From the NCBI RefSeq assembly GCF_900100495.1, contig NZ_FNCT01000001.1, forward strand, positions 1 to 64,000: 64,000 nt of DNA, given 5' to 3'. This document shows positions 9,732 through 18,909 of this stretch, in pieces. Under the pieces are notes generated by a model that saw only the letters and a list, made by a program, of their open reading frames with translations, searched no databases and was not told the DNA's origin. The position numbers were made by a program, and so were the translations under genes. This DNA is from Pseudomonas benzenivorans (GTDB taxonomy: Bacteria; Pseudomonadota; Gammaproteobacteria; Pseudomonadales; Pseudomonadaceae). Every line of letters begins with the position of its first letter. Positions within the stretch are counted from its first letter, which is position 1.

Positions 9732-10787
9732 ATGAATACATTGTTACTGCACTGTCGCCCTGGCTTCGAGAACGAGGTGTGTGCGGAGATCGCCGAGCAC
9801 GCCGTCCGCCTGGAGGTGGCCGGCTACGCCAAGGCCAAGCCGGGCACGGCCTGCGCCGAATTCATCTGCAGCGAGGACGGCGGCGCCGAGCGGTTGATGC
9901 GCGGCCTGCGCTTCAGCCAGCTGATCTTCCCGCGGCAGTGGGCGCGCGGTGGCTTCGTCGAGCTGCCGGAGAGCGACCGCATCAGCGTGCTGCTGGCCCA
10001 TCTGGCGGATTACCCGGTGTGCGGCAGCCTGTGGCTGGAGGTGCTGGACACCAACGAGGGCAAGGAGCTGTCGAACTTCTGCAAGAAGTTCGAGGCGCCG
10101 CTGCGCAAGGCGCTGATGCAGGCCGGCAGGTTGGTGGAGGATGCGCGCAAGCCGCGTCTGCTGCTGACCTTCAGGAGCGGCCGCGAGGTGTTCGTCGGCC
10201 TGGCCGAGGCGAACAACTCGGCGCAGTGGCCGATGGGCATCCCGCGCCTGAAGTTCCCCCGCGAGGCGCCGAGCCGCTCGACCCTCAAGCTGGAGGAGGC
10301 CTGGCACACCTTCATCCCCCGCGAGCAGTGGGACACGCGCCTGTCGGACGAGATGACCGGGGTCGACCTCGGCGCCGCGCCGGGTGGCTGGACCTACCAG
10401 CTGGTCAGGCGCGGCATGCTGGTGACCGCCATCGACAACGGACCCATGGCCGAGAGCCTGATGGACACCGGGCTGGTGACGCACCTGATGGTCGACGGCT
10501 TCACCTGGAAGCCTAGGCAGCCGGTGGACTGGATGGTCTGCGACATAGTCGAGAAGCCCGCGCGCAACGCCGCCCTGCTGGAAACCTGGATCGGCGAAGG
10601 GCTGTGCCGCGAGGCGGTGGTCAACCTCAAGCTGCCGATGAAGCAGCGCTACGCCGAGGTGCGCCGCCTGCTGCAACGCCTGGAGGACGCCTTCGCCGCG
10701 CGCAAGATCAAGGTGTCGATCGCCTGCAAGCAGCTGTATCACGACCGCGAGGAAGTCACCTGCCACCTGCGGCGGTTGAGCAAATAG
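9732..10787 (+). CDS. rlmM: 23S rRNA (cytidine2498-2'-O)-methyltransferase RlmM
   Basis: A 351-residue SAM-dependent methyltransferase for 2'-O-methylation of C2498 of 23S rRNA. The N-terminal THUMP-like part starts MNTLLLHCRPGFE. The Rossmann domain has the SAM loop VDLGAAPGGWTYQLV at about residue 204, and the K-D-K-E type catalytic residues are in the region of MVCDIVEKP and NLKLPMKQRY. ATG 9732 is used; an ATG at 9719 opens only a four-codon frame that overlaps it. It is monocistronic and ends at a REP palindrome. Confidence 0.95.
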   Translation: MNTLLLHCRPGFENEVCAEIAEHAVRLEVAGYAKAKPGTACAEFICSEDGGAERLMRGLRFSQLIFPRQWARGGFVELPESDRISVLLAHLADYPVCGSLWLEVLDTNEGKELSNFCKKFEAPLRKALMQAGRLVEDARKPRLLLTFRSGREVFVGLAEANNSAQWPMGIPRLKFPREAPSRSTLKLEEAWHTFIPREQWDTRLSDEMTGVDLGAAPGGWTYQLVRRGMLVTAIDNGPMAESLMDTGLVTHLMVDGFTWKPRQPVDWMVCDIVEKPARNAALLETWIGEGLCREAVVNLKLPMKQRYAEVRRLLQRLEDAFAARKIKVSIACKQLYHDREEVTCHLRRLSK

Positions 10788-10811
10788 CACCGCCCGGGCG
10801 TGCGCGTCTCT

Positions 10812-10862
10812 GTGGGAGCGGCTTCAGCCGCGAAAAGCCTTCGCGGCTGAAGCCGCTCCCAC
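10812..10862. repeat. REP palindrome with perfect 23-bp arms
   Basis: The 23-base arm beginning GTGGGAGCGGCTTCAGCC, a 5-base loop AAGCC and the exact reverse complement make a very stable hairpin. This is the common Pseudomonas REP type. It lies between the convergent ends of rlmM and the 59-residue ORF, where it can serve as a bidirectional transcription end or mRNA-stabilising structure. Confidence 0.95.
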
Positions 10863-10866
10863 GGTC

Positions 10867-11046
10867 CTAACGCCGGGCCGGCGGCTGCGCTTCGACCCAA
10901 TAGCTCTGCTTGTGTCCGCGCGCCTCGAACTCCCGCGCCAGGGCTTCGGCGGCAGCGCGGCTGAGGTCTGTGCGGACGACGAACTGGTTGCCATTGTCGT
11001 CCAGGCGCACCAGGCACCAGCGTTGGGTTCGGGTGGGGGCGGACAT
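10867..11046 (-). CDS. Small conserved hypothetical protein, 59 residues
   Basis: ATG 11046 has GGAGG 8 bases upstream and the frame reads MSAPTRTQRWCLVRLDDNGN, continues through QFVVRTDLSRAAAEALAREF and ends EARGHKQSYWVEAQPPARR. It looks like a compact alpha/beta fold with no membrane segment. The alternation LVRLDDNGN-FVV, then a helix, then KQSYWVE resembles small SPOR-like or RNP-like folds, but this is a guess. Similar short proteins occur beside tusA/rlmM in pseudomonads as far as I recall. Codon bias is that of the host, which supports a real gene. Confidence 0.75.
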   Translation of the reverse strand: MSAPTRTQRWCLVRLDDNGNQFVVRTDLSRAAAEALAREFEARGHKQSYWVEAQPPARR

Positions 11047-11107
11047 GGGCGGAACCTCCGCACGTTGTCAGGCGTATCAAGCGCCAACCGCGCTTTCCTT
11101 ATTCAGG

Positions 11108-12658
11108 CTAGTCCGCCCGTGCCAGAGGCGCCTGCAAGGGCAGGAAGGCCGGCAGTTCGACCTCGCCGCGCAGGGTCACGCGATTCGCACGCCAGGAGCT
11201 GTTGAACAGGTACTGACCACTGAAGCCGCTGAGCCTGAGGCCGAGAACCTCGCCCGCTTGCAGGGCGGCACTGGCCATGTTGAGTTCGATCTCGCCTTTG
11301 CTCGTGAGTGGCGTGACCTGTTCGCTGAGTACTTCGAGCCGACCATCCAGGCGCTTGACCGCCAGGGCGGCGAACAGCACCGGCGCACTCTCTTCGCGCT
11401 GCAGGTAGAGTTTCGCCGCGCCGATGAAGGCGCTCGGCGCAAGGGCCTCGCGCAGCGGCACGAAGGTCGCCGGGGCCAGCCAGCCGCTGGTCAGCGGGCG
11501 CAGGCTGGTGGCGGGTAGCGGCAGGCGCTCGCCACCAGCCGGTGCGCGGTTCAGCGCCAGTCCTTGTTCCAGGTCCAGGCTCAGGCACAGATCGGGGATG
11601 CTGGCGGCGACGCCGGCGCGGCCGCGCAGCTTGTCCTCGTACCAGGCGATGATGGCCTGGTAGAGGTTGATCGCCCGGTCGCCGCAATGCAGCACCGGCT
11701 CGTTGTTGAACGGCGGCAGGCCGCTCCAGCGCTGCAGCGGCGGCGGCAGGATGTGCCCGCCCTGCATGCCGAGCAGGCGCACATCGGCTTCGCCGTGCTG
11801 CAGGCACTCGCGGATCGCCAGGCCCTGGTTCAGCGGGAACAGGGTATCGCGCATGCCCTGGATCAGCAGCGCATCGGCCTGCGGGCGCTGGCCACGGGCG
11901 CAATAGCTGGCCAGGCTGTGGGCCTTGAGTTCGGCGCGGACCTCCTCGCGCATGCGCCCGTCGGCGCTTTTCAGGTAGGGCGGCTGGACGAATTTGCCCA
12001 GGTCGTAACCGGTCGAGACGCCCAGGCCGAGCAGCACGCCGGTCCAGCTGACCTTCAGGTGGCTGTCCGGTGCCAGGGCTTCGGCCAGGTCATACCAGGT
12101 GGCGAGCGGCACGATGGCGTCGATCCGCGCGTCCTCGGCTGAGGCCAGCAGTTGCACGGCGCCGCCGTAGCTTTCGCCGAGCATGCCGACGCGCGGGTCG
12201 TTCGGTCCGTCCATGCTCAGACGCGGCAGGTGCGCGGCGGCCCAGTCGATCACCGCCAGGGCGTCCTGCACTTCGTATTCGGGGTCCATCATCTCGATGT
12301 TGCCGTCGCTGCCACCCCAGCCGCGCTGGTCATAGCTGATCACCCAGAAGCCGGCCTGCCAGGCCTTCAGTGCGGCGCGGCCGGACATCATCTGGGTGCC
12401 GTAGAAGCCGTTCGGCCGGGTCACCCGCCAGCCACCCCAGCCGTGGGTGTGCACCACCAGCGGCGCGCTTTCGCCGGCCTTGAGCGCCGGTTGGAACACC
12501 GTGGCCGACAGGCGTGTACCGTCGCGGCCATAAAGCACCGCATCGAAGTGGCGGGCCGGCAGGTCGCGCCCGGCGCTGGCGCTGAAGTCGGGCAATTGGT
12601 CGCGGGCGGCGCAGCCGCTCAGCAGCAGGATGCAGAGGGATAGCAGGGGAAGGCGCAT
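11108..12658 (-). CDS. Alpha/beta-hydrolase lipoprotein (X-Pro dipeptidyl-peptidase / CocE-like)
   Basis: A 516-residue protein with a lipoprotein signal: MRLPLLSLCILLLSGCAA has the lipobox LSGC, so it is lipidated and probably periplasm-facing. The alpha/beta hydrolase domain has the oxyanion region HTHGWGGW, YDQRGWGGSDG and the nucleophile elbow GESYGG (Ser at about 165), with a candidate acid in LLIQGMRDTLFPL and a His in MQGGHILPP. The C-terminal third looks like the jelly-roll domain of CocE/X-Pro peptidases. Substrate is unknown; ester or peptide hydrolysis is inferred from the family. Confidence 0.88.
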   Translation of the reverse strand: MRLPLLSLCILLLSGCAARDQLPDFSASAGRDLPARHFDAVLYGRDGTRLSATVFQPALKAGESAPLVVHTHGWGGWRVTRPNGFYGTQMMSGRAALKAWQAGFWVISYDQRGWGGSDGNIEMMDPEYEVQDALAVIDWAAAHLPRLSMDGPNDPRVGMLGESYGGAVQLLASAEDARIDAIVPLATWYDLAEALAPDSHLKVSWTGVLLGLGVSTGYDLGKFVQPPYLKSADGRMREEVRAELKAHSLASYCARGQRPQADALLIQGMRDTLFPLNQGLAIRECLQHGEADVRLLGMQGGHILPPPLQRWSGLPPFNNEPVLHCGDRAINLYQAIIAWYEDKLRGRAGVAASIPDLCLSLDLEQGLALNRAPAGGERLPLPATSLRPLTSGWLAPATFVPLREALAPSAFIGAAKLYLQREESAPVLFAALAVKRLDGRLEVLSEQVTPLTSKGEIELNMASAALQAGEVLGLRLSGFSGQYLFNSSWRANRVTLRGEVELPAFLPLQAPLARAD

Positions 12659-12758
12659 GGTCGGCTCTTATTGGAATGCGTGACACCACGCAGCTTGCCG
12701 CAGGCGCCGGCGCTGCGCCGCCCATCCAAGGTTGGGGCGATCCGCTCGGGGTGACCTG

Positions 12759-12938
12759 AGAGCTTGTGAAAAAACTCCCATCTACTGCGACCGCCCCCAG
12801 GCGCCCGCTGCTGACGTTGCGCTACGCAAAAAATGGGGTTATTTAGCTCACTAAACTCCCCCATTTTTTGCGTAGCGCGCCTTGCCGCGAACAGCTGAAG
12901 GCGCTCTCGCTACGGCGCTCGATTTTTTCACAAGCTCT
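12759..12938. mobile_element. MITE-like palindromic element, 180 bp
   Basis: The ends are perfect 16-base inverted repeats, AGAGCTTGTGAAAAAA (12759-12774) and its complement (12923-12938). Taking the outer 15 bases as the repeat, TGA flanks both sides, consistent with a 3-bp target duplication. Inside is a second near-perfect inverted repeat (GCGCTACGCAAAAAATGGGG at 12820-12839, with its complement ending near 12882). No transposase is encoded. It lies between the hydrolase gene and tusA, ending 48 bases before the tusA start, so it may supply or disrupt the tusA promoter. Confidence 0.75.
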
Positions 12939-12986
12939 GAGGGTCGACTTTGCGCGAGAATAGCCACCTGTCCATGGAGCCAGCCG

Positions 12987-13238
12987 ATGTCCCTGCGAAC
13001 CGACGCCATTCACGATGACCTTCTCGACGCCAGCGGGCTGAACTGCCCGGAGCCGGTGATGCTGCTGCACAACAAGGTGCGCGACCTGCCGGCCGGCGGC
13101 CTGCTCAAGGTGATCGCCACCGATCCCTCGACCCGCCGCGACATCCCCAAGTTCTGCGTGTTCCTCGGCCATGAGCTGCTGGAGCAGGCGGAAGAGAACG
13201 GCACCTACCTGTACTGGATCCGCAAGAAGGCCGATTGA
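12987..13238 (+). CDS. tusA: Sulfur-carrier protein TusA
   Basis: An 83-residue TusA. It accepts persulfide from IscS and passes it toward TusBCD/MnmA for tRNA 2-thiouridine synthesis. The active Cys lies in the SirA/TusA motif [18 protein letters not shown], and the fold continues through [19 protein letters not shown] to the end. ATG 12987 ([11 protein letters not shown]) is chosen over an in-frame start at 12882, which lies inside the MITE-like element; GGAGCC precedes it. It is monocistronic and faces the convergent DUF3080 gene. Confidence 0.95.
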   Translation: MSLRTDAIHDDLLDASGLNCPEPVMLLHNKVRDLPAGGLLKVIATDPSTRRDIPKFCVFLGHELLEQAEENGTYLYWIRKKAD

Positions 13239-13270
13239 GCCCGATGCAGCTGTCGCCAGGTCCGGGGAAC

Positions 13271-14353
13271 CTAGCGCCCGCTGTCGGTTGCCCCGTGGTC
13301 CCAGCCGGATTGCCCGGGCGCCAGGCCACAGTGCTGCAGCGTGTCCTGCCAGGCGCGCACATGCCGCGCCGTCGCCGCCTGAAAGTCCGCCCATAACGAT
13401 TGTTCCAACCCGCCAAGGCTGAGCAGGTAGCCGTGCGTGGCCGGCGGAATCTGCGGCGTTGCGCCGAGCTGGCGCAGGCTGTGGCTCCAGCCCAGGCCGC
13501 GCTGGTGCACCTGGGCCAGGTAGGGCTGCAGGGCGCCCGCGTAATACTTGACGAAGATGTTCTGCAGGATCCGTCCGCGTGGTGTGGCCTGCCCCAGAGG
13601 GCAGACTGGTCGGTGTCGCTGGCGGTCTTCCAGAATGCGGCTGGCCTGGTTCAGGCTATGCCGCAGGCTGGCCAGGCTGGTGATCAGTTGGCCGCCCTGG
13701 GGGCTGCTGTGCAGGGCGAAGAACAGCGGGTCGAGCTGCGCGGCCGGCGGCGGCAGGGTCTGTGGCAGGGCGTTGCCCAGTCTTGCCAGCTGCGCCAGGG
13801 CAGCGTGCGCGGCGTTGTCTTCGTGCGGCGCGAGCGGCAGGGCCTGCTCGGCAAAGCGCAGGTAGCGCTCGACTTCCCGGCTGCCATTTAGCGCGTTCCA
13901 GAACACCGCCGGCAGCTGCGTGCGTTTTTGCGCGGCCAGGTCATCGAGGACGGCGCGCAGCGCCGGGTTTCCGTCCCGTTGCAGCGCTGCCCGGCAGGTG
14001 TCCAGGGCGCGCAGCAGGTCGCCCTCGTAGGCCAGGCGGCTACTCGGCGGCAACTGCTTGCCGAGGCTGCTGTTGCGCAGGCTGATCTGCTGCTGCAGGG
14101 CGGGGCAGCGGCGCACGTCGAGCAGCAACTCGAGCAGGCCGATGCGCATTTCGGGGATCTCGATCAGGCGTTCGCGGCGCGCCGGCATGCGGTAGCGCAG
14201 TAGCTGCGCGCGGTCGAAGTCTGCTACTTGGTCGCCTTCGAGCGCATTGTTCAGGCGTTGCAGGTAATCGGCCTGCACGGCCAGGCCATCATCGGCCGGC
14301 TGGCAGGCCGCGAGGGCCAGTAGCGAGAGCAGGGCGAGAAGTCTGAGGCTCAT
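13271..14353 (-). CDS. DUF3080 family lipoprotein
   Basis: A 360-residue protein with a lipoprotein signal peptide (MSLRLLALLSLLALAACQP; lipobox LAAC). The rest is predominantly helical, beginning DYLQRLNNAL, with the DUF3080-type regions QLLRYRMPARRERLIEIPEM and IFVKYYAGALQPYLAQV. Function is unknown. Its ATG overlaps the stop of the norM gene by four bases (ATGA), so the two are translationally coupled and form one operon with norM first. Confidence 0.85.
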   Translation of the reverse strand: MSLRLLALLSLLALAACQPADDGLAVQADYLQRLNNALEGDQVADFDRAQLLRYRMPARRERLIEIPEMRIGLLELLLDVRRCPALQQQISLRNSSLGKQLPPSSRLAYEGDLLRALDTCRAALQRDGNPALRAVLDDLAAQKRTQLPAVFWNALNGSREVERYLRFAEQALPLAPHEDNAAHAALAQLARLGNALPQTLPPPAAQLDPLFFALHSSPQGGQLITSLASLRHSLNQASRILEDRQRHRPVCPLGQATPRGRILQNIFVKYYAGALQPYLAQVHQRGLGWSHSLRQLGATPQIPPATHGYLLSLGGLEQSLWADFQAATARHVRAWQDTLQHCGLAPGQSGWDHGATDSGR

Positions 14354-15741
14354 GGCCTCAGCTTAGCCGCGCGGATACGCCGCCGTGCGCTGCCGGCCAG
14401 GCGGATGGCGAGCATCGCCGCCGCGCAGCTCAGGCCGACCACCAGGCCCTGCCAGAGCCCGCGCGGGCCGCTGGGCGCGCCGAGCCAGTCGGTCAGGCCG
14501 AGGCTGTAGCCGACCGGCAAGCCGATGCCCCAGTAGGCGAACAGGGTCAGCAGCATGGTCACCCGGGTGTCCTGGTAGCCGCGCAGCGCGCCGGCGGCGG
14601 TGACCTGGACCGCGTCGGACAGCTGGAACAGCGCGGCATACACGATCAGCCCGGCGGCCAGGGCGATCACCGCCGGGTCCGGGCTGTAGATCTGCACGAT
14701 CTGCTCGCGCAGCAGCAGGATCAGGCTGGCGGACAGGCAGGCATAAGCCAGCGCCGTGGCCATGCCGACGCCGGCGACGAAGCGTGCCTGGCGCGGTTCG
14801 CCACGCCCCAGCGCCTGGCCGATGCGCACGGTGACCGCCATGCCCAGGGAGTAGGGGATCATGAACACCAGCGAGCTGAAGTTCAGGGCGATCTGGTGGC
14901 CGGCGACCACGGTGGCGCCAAGGCCGCCGATCAGCAGGGCGATCACCGCGAAGATGCTCGACTCGGCGAACACCGCGATGCCGATCGGCAGGCCGATCGA
15001 GAGCAGGCGTCGGATCACCGGCCACTGTGGCCACTCGAAGCGCTCGAACAGCTGGCTCGGTCGGTAGTAAGGCGCCCAGCTCACCCAGCCGAGCATGCCC
15101 AGCAGCATGAAAGCCATCACCAGGGCGGTGGCCCAGCCGCAGCCGACGCCACCCATCGCCGGCAGGCCGAGTTTGCCGTAGATGAAGATGTAGTTCAGCG
15201 GGATGTTCAGCAGCAGGCCGAGGATGCCCAGCACCATGCTCGGCCGGGTATGCCCGAGGCCGTCGCTGAAGCAGCGCAGCACGTGGTACAGCGCCACCGC
15301 CGGGAAGCCGCAGGCCACCGCGCGCAGGTAGCCCATGGCCGGTTCGATCAGGCCGGGCTCGACTGCCATCAGCTGCAGGACCAGTTCGGCGTGCCACAGC
15401 AGGGTCGCCGCGCTGCCGCCGACCGCCAGCGCCAGCCACAGCGCCTGGCGCACCAGCGGGCCGGTGGCGGCCTGCTCGCCGGCGCCGAAGCGTTGGGCGA
15501 CCTTGGGCGTGGTGGCCAGCAGGATGCCGGTCATCAGCAGGAATACCGGCACCCAGATCGAGTTGCCCAGCGCCACCGCCGCCAGGTCGCGCGGGCTGAC
15601 CCGGCCGGCCATCACGGTGTCGACGAAGCCCATGGCGGTGTGCGCCAACTGGGCGATGATGATCGGTGTGGCCAGCAGCAACAGGCCGCGCAGTTCGGTG
15701 CGCACGCGCTGCAGGCGCGATTCGGCGGGCATAGCGGTCAT
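14350..15741 (-). CDS. norM: MATE family multidrug efflux transporter, NorM/PmpM type
   Basis: A 463-residue inner-membrane protein with about 12 hydrophobic helices in two homologous halves, each MatE. Conserved blocks include PIIIAQLAHTAMGFVDTVMAG in the first half and the second-half start SIGLPIGIAVFAESS. NorM/PmpM proteins expel cationic drugs and fluoroquinolones by Na+ or H+ antiport. Start ATG 15741 has only a weak upstream purine stretch; ATG 15732 is an alternative. It heads an operon with the DUF3080 lipoprotein. In PAO1 pmpM (PA1361) lies near pdxB (PA1375), here even closer. Confidence 0.93.
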   Translation of the reverse strand: MTAMPAESRLQRVRTELRGLLLLATPIIIAQLAHTAMGFVDTVMAGRVSPRDLAAVALGNSIWVPVFLLMTGILLATTPKVAQRFGAGEQAATGPLVRQALWLALAVGGSAATLLWHAELVLQLMAVEPGLIEPAMGYLRAVACGFPAVALYHVLRCFSDGLGHTRPSMVLGILGLLLNIPLNYIFIYGKLGLPAMGGVGCGWATALVMAFMLLGMLGWVSWAPYYRPSQLFERFEWPQWPVIRRLLSIGLPIGIAVFAESSIFAVIALLIGGLGATVVAGHQIALNFSSLVFMIPYSLGMAVTVRIGQALGRGEPRQARFVAGVGMATALAYACLSASLILLLREQIVQIYSPDPAVIALAAGLIVYAALFQLSDAVQVTAAGALRGYQDTRVTMLLTLFAYWGIGLPVGYSLGLTDWLGAPSGPRGLWQGLVVGLSCAAAMLAIRLAGSARRRIRAAKLRP

Positions 15742-16046
15742 TCACTGGCGCTCTGGGAAAACCGCCTAGTTTACGCCCTGACGATTCGGTCAGGAAACGC
15801 AGTGGCGGGCTGTTTCAGCGATACAGTTGCGGGGCGACGCGGGTGGCCGGCTGCCCTGGGGCCGCGACACGAATGATCTGGCGCATTCCGTGGGAGCGCC
15901 CGGCCGCTCCCACGCAAGCCTGGCGTTGAACCGACCTATCATGGTTGACGCGACACTCGGGTCTGTTGAGGTTTCGCTGCGAGCCGCATTGCTGCGTCAA
16001 ATGACGCCAGGCCCTAGAATAGCCGCCTGACTTGCGGAGCCCAGCC
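15742..16046. other. Intergenic spacer between divergent norM and pdxB
   Basis: About 300 bases without a credible gene. It contains a short REP-type hairpin at 15889-15914 and presumably promoters for both flanking genes, but no clear -35/-10 pair could be picked out. Confidence 0.6.
15889..15914. repeat. Short REP-type palindrome
   Basis: CGTGGGAGCG-CCCGGC-CGCTCCCACG forms a 10-bp stem and shares the GTGGGAGCG end of the larger REP at 10812. The inner part of the REP is missing, so this looks like a truncated copy. Confidence 0.8.
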
Positions 16047-17177
16047 ATGCGAATTGTCGCCGACGAAAACATTCCCCTGCTCGATGAGTTCTTCGCCGGA
16101 TTCGGCGAGATCCAGCGCCTGCCCGGGCGCGCCATCGACCACGCGGCGCTGGCCAATGCCGAGCTGCTGCTGGTGCGTTCGGTGACCCGGGTCGACCGCG
16201 CGCTGCTGCAGGGCAGCCCGGTACGTTTCGTCGGCACCTGCACCATCGGCACCGATCACCTGGACCTCGACTATTTCCAGCAGGCCGGCATCGGCTGGGC
16301 CAGTGCGCCGGGCTGCAACGCCCGCGGAGTGGTCGACTATGTGCTGGGCAGCCTGCTGGTGCTGGCCGAGCAGCAGGGCGTGGCGCTGCCGACGCGGACT
16401 TACGGGGTGGTCGGCGCCGGCCAGGTCGGGGCGCGGCTGGTCGAGGTGCTGCGCGGCCTGGGCTGGCGCGTGCTGGTCTGCGATCCGCCGCGCCAGGCCG
16501 CCGAGGGCGGCGATTTCGTCGGCCTGGAGCAGCTGCTCGCCGAGTGCGATGTGCTCAGCCTGCATACGCCGCTCGACCGCACTACCCATCACCTGTTGGA
16601 TGCCGCGCGGCTGGCCCGGCTCAAGCCCGGCGCCTGGCTGATCAACGCCAGCCGCGGCGCGGTGGTGGACAACGCGGCGCTGCGCGAGCTGCTGGGGTGC
16701 CGCGGCGATCTGCAGGCGGTGCTGGATGTCTGGGAAGGCGAACCGCAGGTGGATGTCGACCTGGCTGGACTGTGCCGCATCGCCACCCCGCATATCGCCG
16801 GCTACAGCCTGGACGGCAAGCTGCGCGGCACCGCACAGATCTATCAGGCGGCCTGCCGGTATTTCGGCTGGGCCGAGGCGGTCAGCCTGGACGAGCTGAT
16901 GCCGGCGCCCTGGCTCGACGAGCTGGGCCTGGATGCGAGCGCCGAACCGGCCTGGGCCTTGGCCACGCTGTGCCGCGCAGTGTACGACCCGCGCCGCGAC
17001 GATGCGGATTTCCGCCGCAGCCTGCAGGGCGATGCGGCGAGCCGGCGGGCGGCCTTCGACGGCCTGCGCAAGCATTACCCGATGCGCCGCGAGATCGACG
17101 GGCTGCGGGTGCACATGCAGGGCGAGGCGCCGCGGTTGCTGCAGTTGGTCAGGGCCCTGGGCGCCACGCTGCGCTGA
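16047..17177 (+). CDS. pdxB: Erythronate-4-phosphate dehydrogenase PdxB
   Basis: A 376-residue D-2-hydroxyacid dehydrogenase that oxidises 4-phospho-D-erythronate in pyridoxal-phosphate synthesis. It starts [15 protein letters not shown], the typical PdxB N-terminus. The NAD-binding loop is [14 protein letters not shown] at about residue 120, followed by [30 protein letters not shown] and the catalytic His in [12 protein letters not shown]. The PdxB-specific C-terminal domain is present. ATG 16047 is used with GGAG upstream; an in-frame start at 16032 adds five residues with no better site. Confidence 0.96.
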   Translation: MRIVADENIPLLDEFFAGFGEIQRLPGRAIDHAALANAELLLVRSVTRVDRALLQGSPVRFVGTCTIGTDHLDLDYFQQAGIGWASAPGCNARGVVDYVLGSLLVLAEQQGVALPTRTYGVVGAGQVGARLVEVLRGLGWRVLVCDPPRQAAEGGDFVGLEQLLAECDVLSLHTPLDRTTHHLLDAARLARLKPGAWLINASRGAVVDNAALRELLGCRGDLQAVLDVWEGEPQVDVDLAGLCRIATPHIAGYSLDGKLRGTAQIYQAACRYFGWAEAVSLDELMPAPWLDELGLDASAEPAWALATLCRAVYDPRRDDADFRRSLQGDAASRRAAFDGLRKHYPMRREIDGLRVHMQGEAPRLLQLVRALGATLR

Positions 17178-17238
17178 GCGGTATGCCTTACGGCCAAGAA
17201 GGGGTTATTGCCGCGTTAGCGGTATGGCTGCAACCTCT

Positions 17239-17323
17239 TCGTAGGAGCGGCCCATGGCCGCGAAATTGCCTGCCACACCACAGTTCGCGGCCATGGGCCT
17301 GGGCGTCCCCGCCGCTCCTACGA
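17239..17323. repeat. REP palindrome, second type
   Basis: TCGTAGGAGCGG...CCATGGCCGCGAA is followed about 20 bases later by TTCGCGGCCATGGGCC...CCGCTCCTACGA. The arms pair along most of their length with a small bulge near the outer end. This is a common Pseudomonas REP variant downstream of pdxB. Confidence 0.88.
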
Positions 17324-17433
17324 GGGGCAACACTTGCTTGGGATATCGGCGTGGGGCGTACTCGGCTTCGGCCTCCTGCGTCGCTCTACCTCCTGCATCC
17401 CTGCAGTCGTCGCGAAGCAGTACGCCGTCCTGC

Positions 17434-17604
17434 TCAGCCGCGCTTGCCGGCCGGCGCCACCCAGTGCTTCTGCAGCTCGCTGCAGGCGTGCTGGATCATC
17501 TGCTCGGTGATCGCAATCTCGCGACCTTCACTGTCGATGATCGCGCCAGCCGGTGGCTGTGGCGGCTGCTGCGCGGCAGGGCGGGGCGTCGAGGTCTGCT
17601 GCAT
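17434..17604 (-). CDS. Small conserved hypothetical protein, 56 residues
   Basis: ATG 17604 has AGGAGA upstream. The protein reads MQQTSTPRPAAQQPPQPPAG, then AIIDSEGREIAITEQMIQHA and ends CSELQKHWVAPAGKRG. It has a Pro/Gln-rich disordered start, then a short strand-helix unit ending in a conserved-looking LxxxWV. No signal or membrane segment is present. Short proteins of this form (GAIIDxxGREIxIT) occur beside the NAD-kinase-like gene in other pseudomonads as far as I recall. Function is unknown. Confidence 0.75.
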   Translation of the reverse strand: MQQTSTPRPAAQQPPQPPAGAIIDSEGREIAITEQMIQHACSELQKHWVAPAGKRG

Positions 17605-17743
17605 GGGCTTCTCCTGATCGGATCGAGGCGGATGGCCGCAGTCTAGAAGGGCCAGATGAACGCGCGGTGACAGTCGGCTACGCCCTCAAGTACAACAGGT
17701 TCCGAGCTGGCCCTCGGTCAGTGCGGATAGCAATGAGGTAGTT

Positions 17744-18859
17744 ATGAGCAAGTTTCATCTGGGCCTGATCATCAATCCGCTGGCCGGCCTGGGTGGCCCG
17801 GCAGCGCTCAAGGGCAGCGACGGTGTGGCGGCGCAGGCGCTGGCACTGGGCAGCGAACCGAAGGCGGCGCAGCGCACGCGCACCGCCCTGGAATGCCTGC
17901 TGACGGTGCGTGAACGGCTGGAGTTCCTGACCTTTCCCGGGCCGATGGGCGCCGACCTGCTGGCCGAGATGGGCTTCGCCCACCGTACGCTGGGCGCTCT
18001 GGGCGAGGGGCCGAGCAGCGCCGCCGATACCCGCCGGGCGGTCGACTTGCTGCAGGATGCCGGGGTCGCCTTGCTGCTCTTCGCCGGCGGCGACGGCACG
18101 GCGCGCGACGTCTGCGCCGCGGTGCGCGAGGGCCAGCCGGTGCTGGGCATTCCGGCCGGGGTGAAGATCCATTCCGGGGTGTATGCGATCAGCCCGCGGG
18201 CGGCCGGCGAGCTGACCCGGCGCCTGGTCGAGGGCGGCCTGGTGCGCCTGGCCAGCGGCGAGGTGCGCGACCTCGACGAGGCCGCGCTGCGCGAGGGCCG
18301 GGTGGCGGCGCGCTGGTACGGCGAGCTGTGCGTGCCGGAGGAGGGCGGCTACGTGCAGCAGGTCAAGCAGGCCGGGGTGGAGTCCGAGGAACTGGTGCTC
18401 AGCGACCTGGCCGCCTGGCTGCAGGACAGCTGGGAGGCCGACGTGCGCTACGTCTTCGGTCCCGGTTCGACCCTGCACGGCCTGGCGCAGAACCTCGGGC
18501 TGGACACCACGCTGCTCGGCGTCGACGTGATCGAGAATGGCCGGGTGATCGCCCATGACGTCAACGAGGCACAACTGTTCGAGCTGGTGCACGGCCACCC
18601 GGCGCGCCTGCTGGTTACCGCCATCGGCGGCCAGGGGCATATCCTCGGCCGCGGCAACCAGCAGATCAGCCCGCGCGTGCTGCGCGCCATCGGCCTCGAG
18701 CATCTGCGGGTGGTGGCGACCAAGCGCAAGCTCGGCACCTTGCAGGGCCGGCCGCTGCTGGTCGACAGCGGCGACGTGCAGCTGGACGACGCCTTCCCCG
18801 ATGCGGTGCGGGTGTGGGCCGGTTATAAGGAAGAGTTGCTCTACCCCTTGGGCCGTTGA
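17744..18859 (+). CDS. ATP-NAD kinase-like (AcoX-type) protein
   Basis: A 371-residue cytosolic protein of the diacylglycerol/NAD kinase fold. It begins FHLGLIINPLAGLGG; the nucleotide motif LLLFAGGDGTARDV is at about residue 108, followed by PVLGIPAGVKIHSGVYA, the substrate-loop signature of this ATP-NAD kinase-like family. Length is typical of the family rather than of PpnK (about 295). It may phosphorylate NAD or another diol; this is inferred only from the fold. GAGGT lies upstream of the ATG. It is followed by the DCC and DoxX-like genes in the same direction. Confidence 0.88.
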   Translation: MSKFHLGLIINPLAGLGGPAALKGSDGVAAQALALGSEPKAAQRTRTALECLLTVRERLEFLTFPGPMGADLLAEMGFAHRTLGALGEGPSSAADTRRAVDLLQDAGVALLLFAGGDGTARDVCAAVREGQPVLGIPAGVKIHSGVYAISPRAAGELTRRLVEGGLVRLASGEVRDLDEAALREGRVAARWYGELCVPEEGGYVQQVKQAGVESEELVLSDLAAWLQDSWEADVRYVFGPGSTLHGLAQNLGLDTTLLGVDVIENGRVIAHDVNEAQLFELVHGHPARLLVTAIGGQGHILGRGNQQISPRVLRAIGLEHLRVVATKRKLGTLQGRPLLVDSGDVQLDDAFPDAVRVWAGYKEELLYPLGR

Positions 18860-18909
18860 TGACGGCGCTTGGCGCGCAGCGGATAATCGAACGCCAGGAA
18901 GATGAACCT

